Source: Xanthocytophaga agilis
GTDB lineage: Bacteria > Bacteroidota > Bacteroidia > Cytophagales > 172606-1
Length of the DNA: 64,000 nt
NCBI RefSeq assembly: GCF_030068605.1
Contig: NZ_JASJOU010000005.1
Coordinates: 496,001-560,000, forward strand
Direction: 5' to 3'
Shown here: positions 52,901 to 61,913 of the stretch, in pieces
Layout: each line of letters opens with the position of its first letter
How positions within the stretch are numbered: the stretch's first letter is position 1
Position numbers and translations under genes: made by a program
The notes under the pieces: model-generated
Told to the model about the DNA's origin: nothing
What the model saw: only the letters and a program-made list of their open reading frames with translations
Database searches by the model: none

Positions 52901-54127
52901 TTATGGAATAAGTATAGAAGAATCACCATAACTCAGAAAGCGGTATCCATTGCTTAATGCCTCCTGATAAATACGTTTCCAGTCTTCTCCCACAAATGCG
53001 GCAACCAGCAGAATAAGAGTACTTCCAGGTTGGTGATAGTTGGTGATTAGCCCTTTACATACTCTGAACTGATAACCTGGTACGATGAGAATCTGTGTTT
53101 CGCCTATTATCTCTTCCAGGTTATGTTGCTGCATGTAATTATAAATAGCCTGAAAAGATTCACTGATAGTTGGCAGTTGTCCTTCTACCTGATAGGGATA
53201 TACTTTCTCAATGAAGAAATTAGTTGTTTCCTTTCTGAGCAATTTCACTCCATACCAGTATAGACTCTCTATACTTCGCATAGAGGTAGTACCAACTACA
53301 AAAATCGACTCTGGCTTCTGAAGTAGATTCTCTAGGCTACTTTTGGTAAAAACAATCTGTTCAATATGCATGGGATGCTGCCATACATTTTTTTCTTTGA
53401 TAGGCTGAAATGTACCTGCCCCTACATGTAACGTAATAAACTCTGTTTCTATACCTTTTGCTTTCAACTCTGCAAAAACAACATCTGTAAAATGTAAACC
53501 AGCAGTTGGTGCCGCTACAGCTCCTTCGTTTCGTGAATAGACAGTTTGATACGTCTCTTCATCTTTTTTACTTGCTTTACGGTTAAGGTAAGGTGGCAAT
53601 GGAATCTCTCCCAACTTTGCCAGCACGTCTGAAAAAGGCAAGTTAGCAGGTGACCAGGAAAAACGAACCAGATTTTGAGCAACATCTGCCAATACAGCTT
53701 CAACAGCTATTGATTCTGTAACAGAAATAACTAGCAGCATCTTCAGAGACTCTCCCTCTTTCCATCGTTTTTTATTTCCAATCATGCATTGCCAGATACA
53801 ACTACCTGTTTGTCGCATGGCTTCATGAGCTGTCTGGCTGTGGTTTTGAGGTTGTAATAGAAAAATTTCAATCAAAGCGCCTGTGTCCCGCCGAAAATAT
53901 AAACGGGCAGGAATTACTTTGGTATCATTAAAAACTAATAATGTACCTTCAGGCAAAAAATCCGTTACTTTGTAAAAATTCGTATGTGTAATATTACCTT
54001 TGTTATAAACCAGTAACCGGGACTGATCCCGTGGCTCAACCGGAAAAGTGGCAATATGCTCTTCAGGTAAATGATAGGTATATTCTTCAAGGAGAATTTC
54101 TGTCAAAAATGATGGATTGGGACTCAT
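52901..54127 (-). CDS. queA: S-adenosylmethionine:tRNA ribosyltransferase-isomerase
   Basis: Makes epoxyqueuosine at tRNA wobble G34. 408 residues, longer than the usual ~340-350: YTYHLPEEHIATFPVEPRDQSRLLVY is the standard N-terminus; FNDTKVIPARLYFRRDTGALIEIFLL, VAAPTAGLHF, FITLHVGAGTFQPI and TNYHQPGSTLILLVAAF are the family motifs. The extra length lies mostly in the middle domain (NKKRWKEGESLKMLL). Start: MSPNPSFLTEILLEEY adds a short leader before the conserved Y-x-LP. It is monocistronic, between the permease and tatC. Confidence 0.94.
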   Translation of the reverse strand: MSPNPSFLTEILLEEYTYHLPEEHIATFPVEPRDQSRLLVYNKGNITHTNFYKVTDFLPEGTLLVFNDTKVIPARLYFRRDTGALIEIFLLQPQNHSQTAHEAMRQTGSCIWQCMIGNKKRWKEGESLKMLLVISVTESIAVEAVLADVAQNLVRFSWSPANLPFSDVLAKLGEIPLPPYLNRKASKKDEETYQTVYSRNEGAVAAPTAGLHFTDVVFAELKAKGIETEFITLHVGAGTFQPIKEKNVWQHPMHIEQIVFTKSSLENLLQKPESIFVVGTTSMRSIESLYWYGVKLLRKETTNFFIEKVYPYQVEGQLPTISESFQAIYNYMQQHNLEEIIGETQILIVPGYQFRVCKGLITNYHQPGSTLILLVAAFVGEDWKRIYQEALSNGYRFLSYGDSSILIP

Positions 54128-54207
54128 ACTAAAATACCCGATTTTCGTTTTCTATCTGAAGTTCTCAGATTTCAAGGATTGTTGTCAATAAAATGTTGCA
54201 ATTTGAG

Positions 54208-54215
54208 TATTTTTG
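54208..54215 (+). promoter_or_regulatory. Promoter -7 element for tatC
   Basis: TATTTTTG (TAnnTTTG), about 97 bp before the tatC GTG. A TTG lies 20-odd bp upstream. Confidence 0.45.
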
Positions 54216-54311
54216 TAAAGCCTTGGTACTTTTCTGGTGTAAATCTTTGTGCAGAAATGCAGTGGTACCATTTAAAATATAAACTCTGTTACTTAACAAA
54301 TTATCTTATCT

Positions 54312-55211
54312 GTGAAGCCGACATACGAGAACAGTTGGGAGGAGAACACACAATCTCAGACATCCTACTACGATAATGACGAAGAAGAGTCAAATCCAGG
54401 CGAAAGAGAGATGTCATTTATTGACCATCTGGAAGAGCTGCGCTGGCACATCATCCGCTCTGTAGCATCTATCTTCATTTTTGCGATTGCAGCATTATAT
54501 TTTCACCATTTTATATTCCATGAAGTTTTGTTAGGTCCCAGCCGAACAGATTTCTGGACATATCGTATGCTCTGCAAGTTATCAGAGGTAGTGAATATGG
54601 CAGATCTTTGTGTAAACAAACTGGATTTTATTTTACAAAGCAGACAGGTAGGCGGTCAGTTCATGACCTATATTACAACAGCAGCGTTAGCCGGTTTAAT
54701 CGGCGCTTTTCCATATGCTTTCTGGGAAGTCTGGCGTTTTATTAAACCAGGTCTGCGACCAGAAGAAAGAAGAGCGGCCAGAGGGGCTGTTTTTTATGTT
54801 ACGCTTTTGTTTTTAAGTGGCGTCCTATTTGGCTATTATATCATTTCCCCATTGACAATCAACTTTCTGGCTAACTTTAAACTCGACGAAAGTATTTCCA
54901 ACGAATTTGATATTGGCTCTTACTTCTCCATACTAGCTACACTTACAATAGCTTGTGGCGCAATGTTCGAATTGCCAATGGTAGTTTTCTTTTTATCTAA
55001 AGCGGGAGTTGTTACACCTTCTCTTATGCGGGAATATCGCCGTCATGCGTATGTTGTAATCCTAGTAATTGCTGCGATTATCACACCATCGCCTGACATG
55101 ATCAGCCAGATTTTGGTTGCAATGCCTTTATTCTTCTTATATGAAATAAGTATTAGTGTTTCTGCAAGAGTAGAAAAACAAAGACAAAAAGCATGGGATG
55201 CAGGTACATAA
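54312..55211 (+). CDS. tatC: Sec-independent (Tat) translocase subunit TatC
   Basis: Core subunit that recognises twin-arginine signal peptides, 299 residues with six membrane helices. The family start is MSFIDHLEELRWHII; this protein has 33 extra acidic residues (EENTQSQTSYYDNDEEESNPGERE) from a GTG start, common in relatives but possibly spurious. Helices: about 46-65, 116-137, 153-174, 200-220, 240-258 and 262-285. The conserved LVATLTIACG-like segment and FWRFIKPGL are present. No tatA/B gene is adjacent. Terminated by a 23-bp hairpin shared with the RDD gene. Confidence 0.94.
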   Translation: MKPTYENSWEENTQSQTSYYDNDEEESNPGEREMSFIDHLEELRWHIIRSVASIFIFAIAALYFHHFIFHEVLLGPSRTDFWTYRMLCKLSEVVNMADLCVNKLDFILQSRQVGGQFMTYITTAALAGLIGAFPYAFWEVWRFIKPGLRPEERRAARGAVFYVTLLFLSGVLFGYYIISPLTINFLANFKLDESISNEFDIGSYFSILATLTIACGAMFELPMVVFFLSKAGVVTPSLMREYRRHAYVVILVIAAIITPSPDMISQILVAMPLFFLYEISISVSARVEKQRQKAWDAGT

Positions 55212-55230
55212 GATCGGTTAAATGACTTAT

Positions 55231-55281
55231 ACATATAGAAAAGCCCCACTATATCAGGTATAGTGGGGCTTTTCTATATGT
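55231..55281. terminator. Very long bidirectional terminator
   Basis: Perfect 23-bp stem (55231-55253 with 55259-55281) around a 5-nt loop, central GC tract GCCCCAC/GTGGGGC flanked by A/T tracts on both sides, between convergent tatC and the RDD gene. Confidence 0.9.
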
Positions 55282-55291
55282 ATTAGGGAAT

Positions 55292-55828
55292 TCAATATTT
55301 TTCTTCCTCGTAAAAGCTAGTAGCTTTCGATTCAAAACTATCCAGATTATATAATGGTATATCATCTACTACCATTGTCCCTGATACTTTGTCATGCCAG
55401 CCAATTGGTGTTTCACTAAGAAAAGAGAAAACTTCAAAAGAAATAATTCGGACACAACTACGGCCAACTATAGTTCCAAAGTCAGGTTTCTCACCTTCTT
55501 CTGTCACTACTTTGGTTCGTGTAATCATCTTTCCAATTGTCTTTCCAGCAAAGTACTCCAAGGGAATATAATAGCAGATAATCTGAAAAAGAAATGTAAT
55601 GAGTCTATCAACCAAACTATTCATATCATCTATCTTTGAAATAATATCCTCATCTATTAGTGCCCCCCAGACTACCCCAATTATAATTATAACAATCACT
55701 GCTATAATATAGCTCAGAATAAAATCGATGATATAGTTAGCTAGTCTTTTCCCCCAAGTAGTAGGGCTGATAACCTGACGTACAAATTCACGTTTATCTA
55801 AAAGAGACTCTGATGAAAATCTGTCCAT
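55292..55828 (-). CDS. RDD-family membrane protein
   Basis: 178 residues with RDD-type architecture: after an N-terminal tail, GKRLANYIIDFILSYIIAVIVIIIIG (the R-D pair of the RDD motif lies in KRLANYIID), a second helix LITFLFQIICYYIPLEYF, then the TIGKMITRTKVV segment conserved in the family, and GRSCVRIISFEVFSFLSETPIGWHDKVSGTMVVD. Function is unknown; roles in ion or osmolyte homeostasis have been suggested for some members. Convergent with tatC. Confidence 0.87.
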   Translation of the reverse strand: MDRFSSESLLDKREFVRQVISPTTWGKRLANYIIDFILSYIIAVIVIIIIGVVWGALIDEDIISKIDDMNSLVDRLITFLFQIICYYIPLEYFAGKTIGKMITRTKVVTEEGEKPDFGTIVGRSCVRIISFEVFSFLSETPIGWHDKVSGTMVVDDIPLYNLDSFESKATSFYEEEKY

Positions 55829-55830
55829 AA

Positions 55831-56064
55831 ACCAGAAATTATGTTTTAATTAAGTTTTCTGTAGATCCTTCATTTATTTTTCAGGTAACCAAAGCACTGA
55901 AAATAGTAGAGTTACCTGGAGGTAAGAAACGCTCATCTTTAGGAGAAACATACCTTGCCTTTTTGTCTGATCTGGAAATAACCCTCACAGAAAGAACTGT
56001 TACAAGAACGTACAGAAAAAATTCTTGGATGCCTTTAGCAGAAATTCCAATGTATAAACTATAA
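55831..56064 (+). pseudogene. Open fragment without start, possible gene remnant
   Basis: A 77-codon plus-strand frame, stop TAA at 56062, with no ATG, GTG or TTG before its last third. The translation has protein-like composition (VTKALKIVELPGGKKRSSLG, then FLSDLEITLTERTVTRTYRK, ending IPMYKL) and looks like the C-terminal part of a gene, but no family was recognised. It begins next to the RDD gene start on the other strand, so the 5' part would be lost or replaced. An open stretch by chance is possible at this AT content. Confidence 0.35.
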
Positions 56065-56174
56065 ACTCACTAAATAGCATTTTAAATAGAACACCGAATT
56101 ATTGACAAGTAGAATGTTTTTCACGTAATTGTCATATTCAACTCTTATTCTATACCACTTCAACTTTCCTATCT

Positions 56175-56609
56175 ATGAGATTTATCTACTTTTTCATTAT
56201 TACTTGTATTTTTTTCTGCCTAAAAGTATCCGCACAAAAAAATACTGATTCCCAAGCTATCCGGCAGGCTATGGATGAGCAGGTAAAAGCATGGAATAAT
56301 GGCGATCTGGTTAAGTTTATGGATGGATACTGGCAGTCAGACTCTCTTCAGTTTATCGGAAGCAAGGGGATTGTCTATGGATGGAAATCCACATTGGAAC
56401 GCTATCAGAAAAGTTATCCAGATGCGGCAGCCCGTGGAACACTACGCTTTGAAATTCTGAAAGTTGATATAGTGAGTAAGGATGCAGCCTTTGTTATTGG
56501 CAAATTTTTTCTGACCCGTCCTCAGGTTGGAGACGCAAGTGGTCATTTTACACTACTCTGGCGGAAAGTTAATGGTAAGTGGAAGATAGTAGTAGATCAT
56601 ACCAGTTAA
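56175..56609 (+). CDS. DUF4440/SnoaL-like secreted protein
   Basis: 144 residues with a signal peptide (MRFIYFFIITCIFFCLKVSAQ). The NTF2-like fold is evident: IRQAMDEQVKAWNNGDLVKFMDGYWQSDSLQFIGSKG, the beta sheet strands LRFEILKVDIVSKDAAFVIGKFFLTRP, and the family's terminal pattern GHFTLLWRKVNGKWKIVVDHTS. Members are usually small ligand-binding or dehydratase-like proteins of unknown activity. It is followed in the same direction by an amidohydrolase after 84 bp. Confidence 0.87.
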   Translation: MRFIYFFIITCIFFCLKVSAQKNTDSQAIRQAMDEQVKAWNNGDLVKFMDGYWQSDSLQFIGSKGIVYGWKSTLERYQKSYPDAAARGTLRFEILKVDIVSKDAAFVIGKFFLTRPQVGDASGHFTLLWRKVNGKWKIVVDHTS

Positions 56610-56693
56610 TAACAGAATCTCCTGATTATATTTTTTACACCAGCTGATTGAAGCACGTACCTCTACCAAACAAACTAATCACATTTCTTACCT

Positions 56694-57974
56694 ATGAAGA
56701 AAATTCTTTACTCTGCCGCACTTTTTGTATGGGCATCATGTGCATTCGCCCAAAAAACACTGATTCATTGTGGCACTCTTATAGATGGTGTCCGAAATGA
56801 TACACAAACTCAAATAACACTGGTAGTTGAAGGCAAGAAGATTATTCGGATTGACAAAGGTTATACTAATCCTGCTGCTGATGAAAAAGTTGTCGATCTC
56901 AAGAATAAAACCGTTATGCCGGGATTTACAGATATGCATGTGCATCTGGAAAGCGAAACCAGCAAAGACCAATATCTCAAACGTATGAGTTATGGTCAGG
57001 CTGATATAGCGTTTGAAGCACAAAAACATGCCTTGACAACTCTAATGGCTGGATTTACTACTGTTCGTGATCTGGGAGGCAGCGGGGTAAATATCTCTTT
57101 GCGAAATGCTATTAACAAAGGCCTGGTAGTAGGGCCTCGTATTTTTACTTCTGGTAAAACTATTGCTACTACAGGTGGTCATGGTGACCCTACCAATGGA
57201 TGGAGATCTGATATTCAGTTTCCTACTGCTACTAGCGATGGTGTAGTGGATAGTCCGGATGCAGCCCGTCAAGCCATTCGCCAACGATACAAAGACGGAG
57301 TAGATTGTATCAAGATCACAGCCACTGGTGGGGTGTTGAGTATTGCCAAGAGTGGGAAAGCACCCCAATTTATGGAGGACGAACTGGATGCTATTGTAAA
57401 AACAGCTAAAGATTATGGCTTCCATGTAGCAGCTCATGCACACGGAGCAGAAGGAATGAAGAGAGCTATCAAAGCTGGTATTACAACCATAGAACATGGC
57501 ACATTTATGGATGATGAAACCATTGAACTGTTCAAAAAGTATGGTACCTATTATGTACCTACTATTATTGCCGGAAAAACTGTAGCAGATTCAGCAAAGG
57601 TTCCGGGATATTATCATCCGCTGGTCATACCCAAAGCCATAGAAACAGGAAAACAAATTCAGGCAACTTTTGCCAAAGCCTATAAGGCAGGAGTAAAAAT
57701 TGCCTTTGGTACTGATGCAGGTGTATTTCTACACGGCAAAAATGCCAAGGAGTTTGAATATATGGTAGAAGCAGGTATGCCAGCTATACAGGCTATTAAA
57801 TGTGCGACTATCATTCCTGCAGAAATCCTGGGAATGAAAGATCAGCTTGGCTCTTTAGAAACTGGTAAGTTTGCAGATATTGTAGCAACTAATGAGAATC
57901 CGCTTCAAAATATTAAGACATTACAAAACGTAACCTTTGTAATGAAAGAAGGAGTAGTATACAAGAATCAATAA
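56694..57974 (+). CDS. Secreted metal-dependent amidohydrolase (imidazolonepropionase-like)
   Basis: 426 residues with a signal peptide (1-19, ending SCAFAQ). TIM-barrel amidohydrolase with the metal ligands PGFTDMHVHLES (HxH), KITATGGVLS (Lys region), HVAAHAHG, TIEHGTF and FGTDAGVF (Asp). The last strand is GKFADIVATNENPL. Homologues include Xaa-Pro dipeptidase-type and imidazolonepropionase-related hydrolases, often annotated as peptidases. Substrate uncertain. Followed by a second, unrelated amidohydrolase after 60 bp, probably one transcript. Confidence 0.87.
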   Translation: MKKILYSAALFVWASCAFAQKTLIHCGTLIDGVRNDTQTQITLVVEGKKIIRIDKGYTNPAADEKVVDLKNKTVMPGFTDMHVHLESETSKDQYLKRMSYGQADIAFEAQKHALTTLMAGFTTVRDLGGSGVNISLRNAINKGLVVGPRIFTSGKTIATTGGHGDPTNGWRSDIQFPTATSDGVVDSPDAARQAIRQRYKDGVDCIKITATGGVLSIAKSGKAPQFMEDELDAIVKTAKDYGFHVAAHAHGAEGMKRAIKAGITTIEHGTFMDDETIELFKKYGTYYVPTIIAGKTVADSAKVPGYYHPLVIPKAIETGKQIQATFAKAYKAGVKIAFGTDAGVFLHGKNAKEFEYMVEAGMPAIQAIKCATIIPAEILGMKDQLGSLETGKFADIVATNENPLQNIKTLQNVTFVMKEGVVYKNQ

Positions 57975-58034
57975 TTTATGTATTATTGGGAGTTGTATGT
58001 TCAGTACACTCCCAATAGTTATAAGTTAGACACG

Positions 58035-58868
58035 ATGAAAATTGACGCACATCAGCATTTCTGGTTATATACTCCTGAAGAATTTAGCTGGATCAGTGAT
58101 GATATGGCCACCATCCGACGCAACTTCCTGCCTGAAGACCTGCAACCAGAACTACAAAAGCTGCAATTTGATGGCTGTGTAGCAGTACAAGCCTCACAGA
58201 CACTGGATGAAAATTATTTTTTACTAGGTCTTGCGGAAGACTACTCCTTCATCAAAGGAGTAGTAGGTTGGGTAAATCTTCAGTCTGATACTGTATCAGA
58301 CTCACTTTCCGAATTCGCTTCTCAATCTAAGTTTGTAGGTGTCAGGCATGTTGTGCAGGGAGAAAGTGATCCTGAGTTTATGTTACGTCCTGCATTTATG
58401 AAGGGTATACAACAACTGGCTCAACATAGTCTCACCTATGATATTCTGATCTATCACCATCAATTGCCCATGGCGATTCGATTTGTTGAGAAGTTTTCCG
58501 ATCAACCTATGGTACTTGACCATATTGCCAAACCAGATATTAAAAACGGACAAGGCTTTGATAACTGGCGCAAGAACATCCTACAATTAGGATCTCATTC
58601 TAATGTTTATTGTAAGCTATCTGGTATGGTAACCGAAGCCAACTGGCAAATCTGGACTCCTCAGGACTTTCGTAAGTATCTTGATACAGTACTTGAGGCA
58701 TTTACCCCACAGCGCCTGATGATAGGCTCTGACTGGCCAGTATGTTTGGTAGCCTCTCCATATGAGAAGGTAGCACAGCTCGTTACTGACTACATACAGA
58801 CACTCTCTCAACACGAGCAAAATCAGATACTAGGTGTGACAGCTGCTAAATTTTATGGTTTAGAATAA
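58035..58868 (+). CDS. Amidohydrolase-2-type TIM-barrel lactonase
   Basis: 277 residues of the amidohydrolase-2 family (PDC lactonase or fucono-lactonase types). The start is the ATG giving MKIDAHQHFWLYTPEEFSWISDDM, which carries the N-terminal HxH motif; 19 residues upstream are not family-like. Further ligands: VGWVNLQ, HVVQGESDPE, ILIYHHQLP, MVLDHIAKP, KLSGMVTEA and MIGSDWPVC (Asp). The gene may act after the preceding secreted amidohydrolase, but no signal peptide is present, so it is cytosolic. Substrate likely a sugar or aromatic lactone, by family only. Confidence 0.85.
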   Translation: MKIDAHQHFWLYTPEEFSWISDDMATIRRNFLPEDLQPELQKLQFDGCVAVQASQTLDENYFLLGLAEDYSFIKGVVGWVNLQSDTVSDSLSEFASQSKFVGVRHVVQGESDPEFMLRPAFMKGIQQLAQHSLTYDILIYHHQLPMAIRFVEKFSDQPMVLDHIAKPDIKNGQGFDNWRKNILQLGSHSNVYCKLSGMVTEANWQIWTPQDFRKYLDTVLEAFTPQRLMIGSDWPVCLVASPYEKVAQLVTDYIQTLSQHEQNQILGVTAAKFYGLE

Positions 58869-58927
58869 AAGACTATTTTATTTATATAGCATTGAAGTTT
58901 GTAATCGTTGGCATTCAATTACTTTGT

Positions 58928-58960
58928 CGAAGATTTTATACTCTTTAACGAAGATTTTAT
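58928..58960 (+). repeat. 12-bp direct repeat upstream of dxs
   Basis: CGAAGATTTTAT at 58928-58939 and 58949-58960, 21 bp apart (two helical turns). Related AAGATTTATTG-type words recur closer to dxs, so this may be an operator region. Confidence 0.4.
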
Positions 58961-59100
58961 TTGGGTTAGTTGTAAATCTTTTATCGTTCTGAAACATTTA
59001 GTTACCTTTACCAGTTATTACTAAAGAGGTTATTGTTTTGTAAAAGATTTATTGTTCTACGCTTGGCCGATCATCAACAACATTTATCCTTCTTTCTGAA

Positions 59101-61029
59101 ATGTTAATACAACCCGGTAAACTACTAGCTCAAATCGAAACACCGGATGATTTGCGCAAATTAGACCCTTCTGAACTTTATCAGGTATGTACTGAATTAC
59201 GTCAATACATTATTGATACAGTTTCTGTTTACGGTGGACATTTCGGAGCCAGTCTCGGAGTAGTCGAACTGACAGTGGCTCTTCACTATGTTTTTAATAC
59301 ACCTTATGATCAGTTGGTATGGGATGTTGGACATCAGGCCTATGGACATAAAATATTAACTGGCAGACGCAAAGTATTTCATACAAACCGAATGTATGGT
59401 GGGATATCAGGTTTTCCAAAACGTAAAGAAAGTCCCTATGATACCTTTGGTGTAGGTCATTCATCTACTTCCATATCTGCGGCATTAGGAATGGCAGTAG
59501 CATCAGCTTATAAAAATGAGAAAGATCGCCAGCATGTCGCTATCATTGGAGATGGTTCTATGACAGCCGGAATGGCTTTTGAAGCAATGAATCATGCAGG
59601 TGTCTCTGATACTAATCTTTTGATTGTACTCAATGACAACTGTATGGCTATTGATCCCAATGTAGGGGCACTCAAAGACTATCTGACAGATATTACAACT
59701 TCCCGCCTATACAACAAAGCGAAAGACGAAGTATGGAATACCTTAGGCAAGATCAGCAAATTTGGTAAGAACGCCCAGGAAATTGTTTCCAAGATTGAGA
59801 ATGCAATCAAAGCAGCCTTATTACAACAAAGCAATCTCTTCGAATCTCTGAATCTGCGTTACTTTGGTCCTATTGACGGACATGATATAGATCATCTGGT
59901 AAGTGTAATGCAGGACTTACGGGATATACCTGGTCCGAAGATACTTCACTGCGTTACTGTAAAAGGGAAAGGATATGCTCCTGCAGAAAAAGAACAAACC
60001 AAATGGCATGCTCCAGGTCTGTTTGATAAGGTAACAGGAGAGATCCGTAAAAAAGTATACGATAAACCACAACCACCTAAATATCAGGATGTATTTGGTA
60101 ATACTATACTTGAACTGGCAGAGCAGAATGATAAGATCTATGGTATTACACCTGCCATGCCTTCTGGTTCATCTCTGAATATTATGATGAAGGCAATGCC
60201 TCATCGTGCTATTGATGTTGGTATTGCAGAACAGCATGCAGTAACTTTTTCTGCTGGTTTAGCCACTCAGGGTCTGATACCTTTCTGCAACATTTATTCT
60301 TCCTTTATGCAGAGAGCATACGATCAGGTAATCCATGATGCAGCTATTCAGGAGCTTCCTGTTATTTTCTGTCTTGATCGTGCCGGATTTGCAGGTGCTG
60401 ATGGACCTACCCATCATGGAGCATACGATATTGCTTACATGCGTTGTATTCCGAACATGATTGTATTCTCTCCTATGAATGAACAGGAGTTGCGTAATAT
60501 CATGTATACAGTACAACTTCCTGACTTCAAAAATCATAAGTCTTCTATAACGATCCGTTATCCAAGAGGTGAAGGTGTTATGGCTGATTGGAAAACTCCT
60601 TTCGAGAAAATGGAAATTGGGAAGGGCCGTAAAATACAGGATGGAGAAGAAGTTGCTATAGTAACTATTGGACACATCGGAAATTATGTAACCAAAGCAA
60701 CTGAGTTATTGGTAGAGGAAGGAATTAAACCTGCTCATTATGACATGCGTTTTGCCAAGCCACTGGATAAGGTTATGTTACATGAGATTTTCTCAAACTA
60801 TAGCAAGGTAATTACAGTAGAAGATGGTTGCCTGATGGGCGGATTTGGCAGTGCAGTACTGGAGTTTATGGCAGACCATGATTACCATGCCCAATTGAAA
60901 CGTCTGGGTATACCAGACAGAGTAGTAGAACATGGAGAACAGATAGAACTCCATCGGGAATGTGGCTTTGATCCGGAAGGCATAGCCAAAGCTGTAAAAG
61001 CCATGATTGCGCTGGAGCTAAAAATCTGA
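59101..61029 (+). CDS. dxs: 1-deoxy-D-xylulose-5-phosphate synthase
   Basis: First enzyme of the MEP isoprenoid pathway, 642 residues, TPP-dependent. The N-terminal domain has GHFGASLGVVELT, DVGHQAYGHKILTGRR and the TPP motif IIGDGSMTAGMAFEAMNHAG. The middle region has RYFGPIDGHD and TVKGKGY. The transketolase pyrimidine-binding domain starts DVFGNTILEL and contains DVGIAEQHAVTFSAGLA. The C-terminal domain ends VVEHGEQIELHRECGFDPEGIAKAV. It has a full-length normal start, with direct repeats upstream. Confidence 0.96.
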   Translation: MLIQPGKLLAQIETPDDLRKLDPSELYQVCTELRQYIIDTVSVYGGHFGASLGVVELTVALHYVFNTPYDQLVWDVGHQAYGHKILTGRRKVFHTNRMYGGISGFPKRKESPYDTFGVGHSSTSISAALGMAVASAYKNEKDRQHVAIIGDGSMTAGMAFEAMNHAGVSDTNLLIVLNDNCMAIDPNVGALKDYLTDITTSRLYNKAKDEVWNTLGKISKFGKNAQEIVSKIENAIKAALLQQSNLFESLNLRYFGPIDGHDIDHLVSVMQDLRDIPGPKILHCVTVKGKGYAPAEKEQTKWHAPGLFDKVTGEIRKKVYDKPQPPKYQDVFGNTILELAEQNDKIYGITPAMPSGSSLNIMMKAMPHRAIDVGIAEQHAVTFSAGLATQGLIPFCNIYSSFMQRAYDQVIHDAAIQELPVIFCLDRAGFAGADGPTHHGAYDIAYMRCIPNMIVFSPMNEQELRNIMYTVQLPDFKNHKSSITIRYPRGEGVMADWKTPFEKMEIGKGRKIQDGEEVAIVTIGHIGNYVTKATELLVEEGIKPAHYDMRFAKPLDKVMLHEIFSNYSKVITVEDGCLMGGFGSAVLEFMADHDYHAQLKRLGIPDRVVEHGEQIELHRECGFDPEGIAKAVKAMIALELKI

Positions 61030-61120
61030 TAATCTACTTTGCTGGAATACTATTTTTATATAATATACTCCCACAGATTCACTGTGAGAGTTTTTGTTTA
61101 TATATCATTTTTCTATCTCT

Positions 61121-61900
61121 ATGGCAAGCCTCAGTTATTCTATTTACGGTCAGGGAACACCTGTAGTATTTCTGCATGGATTCTGCGAAAGCAAGGAAAT
61201 CTGGCAGGAATTTCTAGCTCCACTTGGAAACAATTTCCAGAGCATTGTAGTTGACCTGCCCGGTTTTGGAAAAAGTACCTCTAATACAAACTATCAGAGC
61301 GTTGATGTTATGGCAGAGGAAGTGCATCTGCTATTACAGGAATTATCTGTACCTAAAAGTATTATCATTGCTCATTCACTGGGAGGATATGTTGCCCTTG
61401 CATTGGCAGAAAAGTATCCGGAATCTATAACTGGTCTGGGTTTGTTTCATTCAACTGCCTATTCGGATACAGAAGAAAGGAAACAGGGACGTAATAAAAC
61501 AGCCGAAGCAATCAAACAGAATGGGATGCCGGAATTTCTTGAAAACTTTATTCCCGGATTATTTTATAAGGAAAGACAGACAGAATTACAGGAAACTATT
61601 ACGGCTGTCTACAAACTAACCAGCCATACACCTGCTCCGACAGCTATTGCCGCCACCTTGGCAATGAGAGATCGCCCAGACCGAACCCATGTATTGCGTA
61701 ACTCCAACTATCCTGTATTATTTATTGCTGGTAAAAATGACAATGCGATTGTCTTTGAATCAGCCAGGGAGCAATTTTATCTTCCAAATCACTCTATTGT
61801 CCAGGCACTTTCCGATACTGCTCATATGGGTATGTTTGAAAAACCAGCAGAAACAAGAGCTATGATAAAATCCTTTGTTGAGATCTGTCAAGATCTTTAA
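61121..61900 (+). CDS. Alpha/beta hydrolase
   Basis: Cytosolic serine hydrolase of 259 residues. Start: the ATG giving MASLSYSIYGQGTPVVFLHG; upstream in-frame TTG at 61094 adds unlikely residues. Oxyanion loop VVFLHGFCESKEIW, nucleophile in IIAHSLGGYVALALAEKYP (Ser of G-x-S-x-G type, here HSLGG), then VLFIAGKNDNAI (acid Asp) and SDTAHMGMFEKP (His). Family members include esterases, haloperoxidase-type and ring-cleavage hydrolases, so the substrate is open. It is convergent with the DUF2071 gene 13 bp on. Confidence 0.87.
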   Translation: MASLSYSIYGQGTPVVFLHGFCESKEIWQEFLAPLGNNFQSIVVDLPGFGKSTSNTNYQSVDVMAEEVHLLLQELSVPKSIIIAHSLGGYVALALAEKYPESITGLGLFHSTAYSDTEERKQGRNKTAEAIKQNGMPEFLENFIPGLFYKERQTELQETITAVYKLTSHTPAPTAIAATLAMRDRPDRTHVLRNSNYPVLFIAGKNDNAIVFESAREQFYLPNHSIVQALSDTAHMGMFEKPAETRAMIKSFVEICQDL

Positions 61901-61913
61901 AAATAATTCGCAT

